This document shows positions 45,604 through 54,854 of a stretch of 64,000 nucleotides of DNA, one piece after another. Position 1 is the stretch's first letter. Each line of letters starts with the position of its first letter. The notes below the pieces were generated by a model that saw only the letters and a list, made by a program, of their open reading frames with translations, had not been told where the DNA came from and ran no database searches. Origin of the DNA: Gonocerus acuteangulatus (taxonomy: Eukaryota; Arthropoda; Insecta; Hemiptera; Coreidae); contig OX328130.1 in assembly GCA_946811695.1 (NCBI GenBank), positions 73,745,353 through 73,809,352 on the forward strand, read 5' to 3'. The position numbers and the translations under genes were made by a program.

Positions 45604-47138
45604 GGGGAAGGTGTTGTACCTCTGACCGTCTTGTACCTTTGACCACCGAGGCTGTGGCGGCATGTAGCAACATTTTATAAATTTTGGTGTAATTAGTGTT
45701 TAGCTCCTTCACTAGAGGGCTTGCGTAACCTACTTTGGTTTATTCAAGTCAAAGAGGATTCTTGCAAAAAATACTTATCCATTTCTATCATAAAAATGTA
45801 AGTTATTTATCGATGACGTTTTGCCTCATAATATTTTTTGTGTTATGTGTTCTTAGATGGAAATCATTTGACAAAGTAGCTATTACAATAAGAAACAATG
45901 TGTGGCTTCTGAAATTGAATTATCTTAACCCTAAAATTTTTAGCATGCATTTTAATTTACACTACCAGAGTGTTGTACCTCTGACCACGACTAGTTGTTG
46001 TACCTTTGACCAGGTCAAAGGTACAACACACCTGAGTAATTTTTACATAATTCAAATTGTATGTTCTTCTGCTACAATTTAAAAAAAAAAAAATATTGGT
46101 TTCTTCAATTGTTCAAAGAATTTAAAAAATAATAAATTAAATAAGTTCAAACTGACTTTATTAATCCTCAGTGTAGCAGTTCGAACCTATCGCACCTTAT
46201 CGTTCCACTTGAAATTGTAAGACCTCATCGAAAAGCGGAGGCAAGGAAAATGTCAAATAGGGGACGGCCTAAAGGGAAACCTCGTATCCTGACAGATATT
46301 CCTGAAAAGCTAATTATTGAAGGTGAAAAAAAAAAACAAAAAACAAAGCACCACCCTAAACGTAAGACACCACATATAAGTGGTAAATAAAAAGACAATT
46401 ATTCTAATGACAGTTCAGATTCTGATACTCACACGGAAATTTCTTCAGGAGAAAGTGACGTTGATCTGTCTGATAAATGTCTTGAGTTAAGACGATAACC
46501 AGCAACAATTTGAAAAATATGATTTCGAAAAAGGAAATTTTAAACTTGTTAAAAATAAAAGTAAGAAGACTATTACATATTTAGTCGCAGAGGTCTGCGG
46601 TATTAAATGTCCAATGTCTAAGATCCAATATTTGAAAAAAACAAACTTTAAGTGACAAGTTTACGAGAGTAGATGAAAATTTGTATGATATTGATGTTGA
46701 AGACATTGTGGCTAAACTTCCATACCCTACTATTGCTAGTGGATCTGCTTGACAGTTAAAACATTTATCAACTTGACTGGAAATAATAGCTTTTTATTAT
46801 GCTTACATCCATGGCCTGTATTTATTAAACTTACAATTAATTACAATATTACTGAATACGATTTTTTTTCTGCACTGCTGTGTTGTTTTTACGTGGTCAG
46901 AGGTACAACACCCCATGGTCAAAGGTACAACTACATGTTGTACCTTTGACCACTGTACGATTATTTTTTTAAAAATTATTAAAAAATATTAAATGTAAAG
47001 CTAGAACCTTGAAAAAATTAAATATGATAACCAATAGAATACTAATTACAATGAAATCAAAAAAATGAATTTAGCCTTAATATTCAAGGTAAAAAAAATT
47101 CAATTTTGCAAAGTGGTCAAAGGTACAACACCTTCCTC
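45604..47138 (+). mobile_element. Tigger/pogo-type DNA transposon, truncated
   Basis: TIRs G(G/A)GGAAGGTGTTGTACCT, then TGACC, at 45604-45627 and 47115-47138, flanked by TA. The word GGTCAAAGGTACAAC recurs inside in both orientations (45985-46030, 46890-46960), sometimes as head-to-head pairs. These may be extra transposase sites. The 5' two thirds of the transposase is missing; its C-terminus remains. 1,535 bp. Confidence 0.88.
46180..46745 (+). pseudogene. Pogo/Tigger transposase C-terminal remnant
   Basis: HLIVPLEIVRPHRKAEARK followed by MSNRGRPKGKPRILTDIPEK is the conserved linker after the DDE domain of pogo-type transposases. Stops and frameshifts interrupt it. Near the end, FTRVDENLYDIDVEDIVAKLP, then YPTIASG, matches the usual C-terminal motif. 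The DDE domain is absent. Confidence 0.8.
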
Positions 47139-47148
47139 TATATATATA

Positions 47149-47228
47149 TTCCCCATCTTTTAGGGCATTTGTTATTACTAAAAAAATATAAATAATTTCA
47201 TTGGATAGAAAAGATTATAATAAGAGGC

Positions 47229-47229
<1 letters not shown>
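47149..47229 (+). repeat. 81-bp direct repeat, right copy
   Basis: Identical to 45451-45531 and 1,698 bp downstream of it, followed by a (TA)n at 47229-47268. Confidence 0.95.
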
Positions 47230-47269
<40 letters not shown>

Positions 47270-47272
<3 letters not shown>

Positions 47273-48170
47273 GATAAATAATAAAAAAAATAACATTAAA
47301 AACGTTATAAAATAAAATATAAACAAGCCCGGATTTGTTGGGTACCGAGACATTGAGGAATCTTGGGCAACGAGAGAGCAATCAAATTGGTAGGTAGGTT
47401 GGGCTCTTAACCTTCCAGTAGACGGGGCCGCTGTTAGAACACGGGCCATCGCGGGGGGGGGACTATGTGCGCCATCGTATTATTGTGTTTTAAGCGTCTA
47501 TTTATTTGTGATTTTCTTTACTTTTATATTATATATTGTATATAAGCCATTATTGTAGAAAGATATATGTATGTTAATGGAAATGTGGTCATTTTATCTT
47601 TTAAAACAAATTCATTGTATATACATTTTTTTTAAACAATTATTTACTTTGCAATAAAACTGAAAATTTTAATTTGTATAAATATTAATGTATGGAAAAC
47701 ACTCTACAATTTTTAACATTAAAATATATTTAAATAAAAATCGGAATATATACATGTAATTCTTACGATCTACTTACAAGGGGAGTATACAGCGATGGGG
47801 TCACTGATCTGGACCAACTTTTTTCTGGTGATTCTACATCGAAAAATAGTCGACACGTGTCCGAGCGTTCCGTCCAATGTGCCTTAGGAGCCGAGAAATA
47901 AAATATAATAGGTTGAAAGTGCTTTATTTTTTATATCGACTTTAGAAAATGATATAGACATGATTCTTTCACTAATTCATTTGTTTTATAGGGTAGATTA
48001 AAACAAAAATATAATCGTTAAACAATATTTTCAATTTTGTCAAATATATTAAAAAATATGCTTACATTTTCAAGTAAACTAGTATTATACATTTTTTTAC
48101 ACCAAAAATAATAGCAGATTTAAAATCAGCACCCCAAGAAACCCTAATATGGCGAATATCATTGAAAACA
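47270..48170. other. AT-rich DNA, no feature recognised
   Basis: A G-run at 47451-47461 is the only simple feature. Confidence 0.45.
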
Positions 48171-48189
48171 AAAAATTACGATTTTTTCC

Positions 48190-48905
48190 AGTCGCTTTTA
48201 TGTATCTACGTGTAAAGACCATCACTGAGAAGTGCCTGTGTGATGAGACTATCGCTAAGAAATATATCCGTGAAAGGATCATCGCTTTTATGTATCTGCG
48301 TGTAAAGACCATCACCGAAAGTGTCTGCGTGATGAGCCTATCGCTAAGAAATATATCCGTGAAAGGATCATCGCTTTAATGTATCTGCGTGTAAAGACCA
48401 TCACTGAGAAGTGTCTGTGTGATGAGACAATCGCTAAGAAATATATCCGTGAAAGGATCATCGCTTTTATGTATCTGCGTGAAAAGACCATCACTGAGAA
48501 GTGCCTGTGTGATGAGACTATCGCTAAGAAATATATCCGTGAAAGGATCATCGCTTTTATGTATCTGCGTGTAAAGACCATCACTGAGAAGTGTCTGTGT
48601 GATGAGACTATCGCTAAGAAATATATCCGTGAAAGGATCATCTCTTTTATGTATCTGCGTGTAAAGACCGTCACTGACAAGTGTCTGTATGATGAGACTA
48701 TCGCTAAGAAATATATCCGTGAAAGGATCATCGCTTTTATGTATCTGCGTGTAAAGACCATCACTGAGAAGTGTCTGCATGATGAGACTATCGCTAAGAA
48801 ATATATCCGTGAAGAGATCATCGCTTTTATGTATCTGCGTGTAAAGACCATCCCAGAGAAATATATGCGCGATAAGACCATTGCTGTTCTATATCTGCCG
48901 TATTG
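48190..48905. repeat. 90-bp tandem repeat built from three 30-bp units, about eight copies
   Basis: Each 90-bp unit contains 'tatctgcgtgtaaagaccat', 'tgtctgtgtgatgagactat' and 'tatatccgtgaaaggatcat', three diverged forms of one 30-base ancestor. Units are very similar. Both strands stay open (plus: MYLRVKTITEKCLCDETIAK). I read it as a minisatellite, although a short run of real repeat-protein exons cannot be excluded. Confidence 0.93.
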
Positions 48906-48944
48906 CCCTTGTCACGGTCTCACTAATGTATAAATAAATAAATA

Positions 48945-49830
48945 TATATATCTGCCATCACAGAAGTGTCTGCGTGATTAGACGATCGCTGAGGAATACC
49001 TAAAAGATGAGACCATCGCTGAGAAGTCTCTGCGTGATAAGGCCATTACTGAGAAGTGTTGAGACTCTTGCTGAGGAAAATCTGCGTGATATGGCCATCT
49101 CTGAGGTCTATCTACCAGACCATCGCTGTTCTATATCTGCCATCACAGAAGTGTCTGCGTGATTAGACGATCGCTGAGGAATACCTAAAAGATGAGACCA
49201 TCGCTTAGAAGTCTCTGCGTGATAAGGCCATTACTGAGAAGTGTTCAGACTCTTGCTGAGGAAAATCTGCGTGATATGGCCATCTCTGAGGTTTATATAT
49301 GAGTTGATACTAGCCCTGAGGTGATTCTGCGTGATAAGGCCATTACTGGGAAGTGTTGAGACTCTTGCTGAGGAAAATCTGCGTGATATGGCAATCTCTG
49401 AGGTTTATCTACGAGTTGAAACCATCTCTGAGGTGTCTGCATGATAAGGCCATTACTGAGAAGTGTTGAGACTCTTGCTAAGGAAACTCTGCGTGATATG
49501 GCCATCTCTGAGGTTTATCTACGAGTTGATACCATCCCCGAGGTGTCTGCGTGATATAGCAATTACTGAGAAGTGTGGAGACTCTTGGTGAGGAAAATCT
49601 GCGTGATATGGCCATCTCTGAGGTCTATCTACGAGACCATCGCTGTTCTAAATCTGCCATCACAGAAGTGTCTATCTACGAGTTGAGCCCATCCCTGAGG
49701 TGTCTCTGCGTGATTATTACCTTTACTAAAAAGTCTTGAGACTCTTGCTAAGGAAAATCTAAGTGATATGGCCATCTCTGAGGTTTATCTACGAGTTGAG
49801 ACCATCGCTGAGGTGTTGATCGTGGCTTAT
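48945..49830. repeat. Degenerate continuation of the 30-bp repeat
   Basis: Words such as 'ctgcgtgatatggccatctctgag', 'gataaggccattactgagaag' and 'tgttgagactcttgctgagg' recur every 100-190 bases. The block 48950-49110 recurs at 49137-49290. Stops are frequent. It appears to be an older, rearranged part of the 90-bp array. Confidence 0.8.
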
Positions 49831-50130
49831 TAAACCGCGCCTCCTAAACCAGATCCTGATAGCTTCGATATTAATAGCTATTAAGCATCCAATTCCGGCA
49901 TTACTCCCTTGGCACATAAGCACATTAGTGTTCCAATCACGAAAATAAATTGGGGACAAACATATCACAATGTACATTAAACCATAAACTACCAAAACCA
50001 CAATGTACAGTTTATAATCGTTCACCATTTATTTTCTTTCAAAATGAGTTCTATCACGAATCGTGCATTAGAATCAACATTCAATTTGAAACTAAATCAA
50101 TTTTATGAGTATTGGAACGAAAATCTCTCT
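49831..50130. other. No feature recognised
   Basis: Ordinary sequence between the array and the next SINE. Confidence 0.4.
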
Positions 50131-50143
50131 ATTAAGTCATGCA

Positions 50144-50493
50144 GAGGGCGAGGTTAGCTCAGTGGCAGAGCACTGGACTTACATGCTGGAGCACCTGAGT
50201 TCAAATCCCGAGCAAGCACTAAAGATTTTTATCTTCTAGTCTTCGTTCATAGGTTGGATTCGGCCTCCCTGACCGCTCCTAGGACAACCCAGCCTTTAAT
50301 TAATTTATTAATTATTATGGGTACCTTGGTTCTACTGACTCTAGCAGTCAAAGAAGCAAAGGGAAAAATCAGGCGGCCGGGGTATAGTACTGACCACACT
50401 ATCTACCTAGTGTGGCGTATGGTCATGAATCAGACACCGCTATAGTACCTGACCTTCAGGGCCCGCGTGGCATGTTACGGGACTGATTTTTTT
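50144..50493 (+). mobile_element. tRNA-derived retroposon without an A-tail
   Basis: The head 'gaggttagctcagtggcag' (A box) and GAGTTCAAATCCC (B box) lies at 50150-50215. The 280-bp body holds 'gaccacactatctacctag' and 'gggcccgcgtggcatg'. ATTAAGTCATGCA (50131-50143) and ATTACGTCATGCA (50494-50506) flank it, one mismatch. The element ends in 'actgattttttt' rather than poly(A). It does not share the hairpin tail of the other SINEs. Confidence 0.75.
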
Positions 50494-50506
50494 ATTACGT
50501 CATGCA

Positions 50507-51063
50507 TCAGAAAGTTCTTTTTTATTTTTTTTATGTTTTATGATTAACGAAAGTATATTCATTCGATTTCCGACGTCTAAATACCTATTGGAAATTTACC
50601 TAGAAGCCTTATAACGGAAAACTGTAAAGCTATGGTTTTTTCGCAAGAATAATTCCGAAATTTCAGCAGCGCAGGGTCTGCTGGGTAATAAACTTGATAT
50701 TCTGTGTTGATATAAAGCATCCCTGTGCTAATTCAAATCGGATTATTTTTGTATTCTCTCAGAACACACAAATAGTCACTCTAGCTCAAATTTTTGTATA
50801 TTATTATTCGAAAATGCCTTCTATGTCAGATAAAAAATCTATCTGAAACATTTTCTTTGGGTCCCTGACGCGTTTCCATCCATAATTGGGTTTTTTTTCA
50901 GAATCCCAACAATGGCTAAAAACTCACGAGGGATATAAAAAAATTGTATGTAAAAAAAAGAAGTTATTATCAAGAATAATTATGAAGTTATTTGACGAAT
51001 TGTGCTTCACTGAGGAAGAAAATGTTGGATAGAAACGGGAATAATTCTGTTATGTTCATAAAT

Positions 51064-51066
<3 letters not shown>
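50507..51066. other. AT-rich DNA
   Basis: No supported feature. Confidence 0.45.

Positions 51067-51134
<68 letters not shown>
51067..51134. repeat. (TA)n tract
   Basis: Perfect dinucleotide run. Confidence 0.95.
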
Positions 51135-51136
<2 letters not shown>

Positions 51137-51640
51137 TAAACATTAATAAAAAAAAGGCCAACCGGGTTTCCTGAATTATTGAATTTTCAATATTTCTCGC
51201 TAGTCCATCGGATCAGCGGCTTCATCGGATTTCCTTGCCAATAGAAAGGGAAGACTTTTTTTTGTCGAAAATGGAGAATTTAACTTTTTTTCCCCTACTG
51301 TTCCTGTATTTTAAAAAAGTTCTATTTCCTACGAAGAGCTTTGATTACTTAGGGATTTATAATAAATTTATTCTTCCACTAAGGAAGTATTTATGAAAAT
51401 AAGTCTGCCTAGAAAATTCTAAGAAACTCTTAAATTATGTATGAGAAGTTAAAATTCAGAAGAAAATTCCTAACCACATCCTTCTAGTAAAATAAGAATG
51501 TTTAATTTTACTACGAAAATCTATGTTGAATAATTTCTGTCATATTAATATTACATTTTTTTAGTGTCCGGGTGTTTTGAGATGAATATTGGAATTTTCA
51601 ATTTTTATATCATTAAACTTACAGTTTTAATATGCCAAAT
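51135..51640. other. AT-rich DNA
   Basis: No supported feature. Confidence 0.45.
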
Positions 51641-51641
51641 A

Positions 51642-51830
51642 ACCAACATTCGTAGCACCGAATGCACCGGTTCCAGTAGATCACCGAAGTTAAGCAACGT
51701 CGGACCAGTGCCTGAATGGGTGACCGACCGACCGCTGTTGGTAATATAAAAAGGTTACAAGCTGTAGATAGCCCAGCGTTAATAATCCAACAGTTGATAA
51801 GCCGTTAAACACAAAAGAAAAAAAATTCAA
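51642..51830 (+). mobile_element. 5S-rRNA-derived SINE, second copy
   Basis: TGCACCGGTTCCAGTAGATC, CACCGAAGTTAAGCAACGTC and CCTGAATGGGTGACCG are 5S words. The body 'ggttacaagctgtagatagc' and the tail 'cagcgttaataatccaacag' then AAGCCGTTAAA correspond to the tail at 31440 with more changes. Diverged and with a short A-rich end, so older than the 31.3-kb copy. Confidence 0.85.
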
Positions 51831-51834
51831 ATAA

Positions 51835-52105
51835 AAGTGAAACTCAAACAGTTTTTTTGGTACCACTACAAACAGACGTATCAGAACATTGAAATCCAAA
51901 GACCTAAGAGCCAGAGTCAATGCTCCATTCTACGTTTCCAACCTCAACCACCACAAAAACCTCAATATCCCACTCGTTAAAGATGTTAAATTGTCCAGGT
52001 TCCAACGTTTCTACGCTAAACTTTCCACTCGTTAAAATCCTGGAGTCCTCTCCCTCAGGCGTCTCAGAAGACAGTGGCCTAGAGATCTGGTGGCATTGAC
52101 CAATT
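51835..52105 (+). pseudogene. Jockey-like LINE reverse transcriptase C-terminus
   Basis: Frame reads VNAPFYVSNLNHHKNLNIPL, VKDVKLSRFQRFYAKLSTR, stop, NPGVLSLRRLRRQWPRDLV. This 'NAP.yv.N..l...L.iP.v' segment and the RRLKR.WPRDL end are typical of the Jockey clade. It lies just downstream of the 5S SINE and is broken by at least one stop. Confidence 0.75.
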
Positions 52106-52290
52106 GAAGTGTTAGCAATGGCTTTCTCTTCCTTCAAGTGCATCAATGTCTGTGGCTCACCGATCTCTCTTCGACTCCAGCCACTGGTCGGAGCAGAAGG
52201 GAGCTTGGGTAGAACGTCACCTTCAACGTCATCTGAGCGTCCTTCTGACGTCAATCGAGGATGAAATTGTTATTAATCGTGTTAGGACAT

Positions 52291-52301
52291 AATATATATA
52301 C

Positions 52302-52366
<65 letters not shown>
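52291..52366. repeat. (TA)n tract
   Basis: Precedes the left arm of foldback F2. Confidence 0.9.
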
Positions 52367-52368
<2 letters not shown>

Positions 52369-52425
52369 TATTCCACGTATTTCTGACCATTAATTACGTA
52401 TATTTATTTTTTTGGTTATCAAACA

Positions 52426-52660
52426 AATAGTACTCCTTTTTCCTATGTACTACATTATTGTTGGGTAGCCCTACATGTTTCGTGGCCTTCATGTCACCTC
52501 CTCAGGGACCATTAAATCCCCGCATGTAGAGTCTTAATATGGGTGGCGAGCTGACCACATTCGGAGATTTCATGGCCCCTGAGTAGGTGACATTAAGGCC
52601 ACGAAACACGTAGGGCTAGCCAACAATAAAGTAGTTCATAAGAAAAAGGAGTACTATTTT
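52426..52660. repeat. Foldback hairpin F2
   Basis: The left arm AATAGTACTCCTTTTTCC...GCCCTACATGTTTCGTGG is the inverse of 52574-52660 (CCACGAAACACGTAGGGC...AGTACTATTTT). It is homologous to F1 at 34704 but diverged. The loop contains 'tatgggtggcgagct', also found in F1. Confidence 0.8.
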
Positions 52661-52681
52661 TTGACCTACGCCATATATAAC

Positions 52682-52683
<2 letters not shown>

Positions 52684-52741
<58 letters not shown>
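52684..52741. repeat. (TA)n tract
   Basis: Separates F2 from F3. Confidence 0.95.
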
Positions 52742-52744
<3 letters not shown>

Positions 52745-53032
52745 TTTTTGATCTTAGGAGGCATGGGGTCGTTAAAGCAGTCATCTTGTCTTCATACTAC
52801 TTTATTTAGCCCGACATGTTTCATGCATTTTTTCTTAATTTTTTTTTCCGCACCTCTTCAAAAGCACTTCTTGCTAGGAAGTCCTCTCGTTACCATGTAC
52901 TCCCTCTGGAGTCTGGCTTAACACTTATTAATACTTTTTAAAAAAATGCACGAAACATGTCGGGCTAAATAAAGTAGTATGAAGACAAGATGACTGCTTT
53001 AACGACCCCATGCCTCCTAAGATCAAAAATAA
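52742..53032. repeat. Foldback hairpin F3
   Basis: The arms 52742-52836 and 52940-53032 are nearly perfect inverses (GATCTTAGGAGGCATGGGG, CATCTTGTCTTCATACTAC, GCCCGACATGTTTCATGCA). The motif corresponds to GCCCTACACGTTTCGTGG in F1 and F2, but the outer arm sequence differs. AAATAAAGTAG follows the motif as in F2. Confidence 0.85.
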
Positions 53033-53060
53033 TATATATATTTTGGGTCATCTACAAGAT

Positions 53061-53063
<3 letters not shown>

Positions 53064-53109
<46 letters not shown>
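53064..53109. repeat. (TA)n tract
   Basis: Lies just beyond F3. Confidence 0.95.
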
Positions 53110-53287
53110 TATATGTCTAGTTACTTGTTACGGTCGGTGAAAATGTTTAGAAATAGTTTCAAGTTACAAGTACTTATATGTTACCAATTTCTATAGATAA
53201 ATTACAGCAGTATTACCAAATATGTGGCTATGGGTTATAGCCGATGGGCTCCACTTTCAACATATACTGTATTTATAAATGAAATGT

Positions 53288-53291
53288 GTAT

Positions 53292-53350
<59 letters not shown>

Positions 53351-53361
53351 TATATATATAT
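53288..53361. repeat. (TA)n tract followed by (TG)n
   Basis: TA run with two interruptions, then a short GTGTGTGTGTG. Confidence 0.9.
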
Positions 53362-53895
53362 AGTTTGTGTGTGTGTGATCAGAACGATTTTCCTGTCACC
53401 AACTGGATACTTATTTTCCTTGTTACTGGATATTTCGTATGCGTTAATTGACCACAATATTACTTGGCCGAGTTTCCACAAATTGCGAATTGCCTCGTCG
53501 ATTAGTAGACCGCCCCCCCCCCCCAGATCTAATTAACCCCCCACCCATCCCTATCACTGGGGGGAATATTGGTTAAACGGCCATTACCATGACGACACTC
53601 CGGCATGAATCCCTGAACGGCTAGTGGAATTCCTGTCATCAAAGGATGAATTAACACTTACAGATTGATCCCTATTGAAGGGATTCCAACCAATATCTTC
53701 AAAACACTGGACATTCCAAAGAGATGGGTGCCCGTCGAGATTTCGAATGTGAAACGTACTTTAAGTCATTGAAGGCGTAATTTCCGTTAATTTTACACTT
53801 ATTTAATGAATGTAGTAATGTTCAGATATCGCTTAAGGTGTAGTATTAACTATTGTGATCAAATACAAAGTCATTTTCTCGAAATTTTGAATAAC
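53362..53895. other. No feature recognised
   Basis: C-runs at 53510-53545, otherwise single-copy-looking within the window. Confidence 0.45.
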
Positions 53896-53904
53896 AAATA
53901 AATA

Positions 53905-54076
53905 AGGGTCTCCCGTGGACTAGTGGCTAACGTCTTAGATTCATATGCGAGAGATGGTGGGTTCGAGTCCCACCGGCCGCAGGAATTTTCTGCTGCACCC
54001 TGGATGTCGGCGCTAATGGCCTAGATGTTGATGCGCCGTAAAAATGACAAAAAAAAAGAAGAAAAAGAAAAAAACG
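53905..54076 (+). mobile_element. tRNA-derived SINE
   Basis: GGGTCTCCCGTGGACTAGTGG (A-box region), GGGTTCGAGTCCCACC (B box), a body shorter than at 59432, then GGCGCTAATGGCC...GATGCGCCGTAAAA. The tail hairpin GGCGC/GCGCC (54009-54013 with 54033-54037) pairs fully. AATAAAT flanks both sides. Confidence 0.88.
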
Positions 54077-54089
54077 ACGAATAAATCAA

Positions 54090-54488
54090 TTCTTAACGTT
54101 TTATATAGGATGTTAATGTAATCAAAAAAAGAAATGTTTTAAGTTTTGGTGAACAAAATGGTGGCGCTGTGTCTGACGAACGGAAATCCTTTTTATTTTA
54201 AAGGCAATAGTCTGTACGTGGCAATTTTTAATCTAGAACAAAAAATTAAACTTATTTTGAAAGAAGGAGGTTAAATCTAGGAATGTACGCAAGATTTTTA
54301 AGAAATTCGTCATAATTGAAAGAATGGAAAAATCCCTACGTACTTTATTATCAAACATTATTAGAAATCTGCAGATAAAATTGGAAGTCGGATGAAAATC
54401 GTCCGATTTGAAAAACAAAGTTTTGAGAAGATAGACTTTTTTCTAAAGTTTAATCTACCGAAAAGTTTATTTTTGTTTTCCCAACATT
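54090..54488 (+). repeat. Dispersed repeat Y, copy 3, left part
   Basis: Combines the 37.4-kb and 31.8-kb portions of Y in one continuous stretch, so it is the most complete copy. It resumes at 56729-56911 after a LINE and at 60838 after a pogo-like element. Confidence 0.7.
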
Positions 54489-54502
54489 ATCTTCTAATAA
54501 AG

Positions 54503-54822
54503 TATTTATTTATTTATTTGTTTTCAGAGACCCGTAACGTTTGGCGATGGTCTCCTTACAGTTTATGACTATGAAAATCTGTCTCAGTCCAAAAGAAAAA
54601 GATAAATAAATTTAAAAAAAATGAAATAAATAATTATAAAGTATAACAAAATAAATGAAACTGAAAACAACAAAATAACAGTAAATAAAGGAATAGAAAA
54701 TAAATAAATATGCATAGGTATATATATTATAAGGAATATGTATAAGTACTTTAAAATAAAATGATCTCATTTCGATTTTTTACTTTTAATGCAGATGGAG
54801 GGCAATTGGAAATTTTATTTAG

Positions 54823-54854
<32 letters not shown>

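Noticed and set aside
45451..47229. LTR retrotransposon suggested by identical 81-bp direct repeats
   Set aside because: The repeats lack TG...CA ends and the interior is a pogo-type DNA transposon with its own TIRs and TA duplication.
50150..50216. Functional tRNA gene
   Set aside because: A and B boxes are good, but the acceptor stem does not pair convincingly and the sequence continues into a retroposon body with target duplication.
51904..52254. 116-codon minus-strand frame
   Set aside because: It is antisense to a recognisable Jockey-like reverse transcriptase C-terminus on the plus strand.
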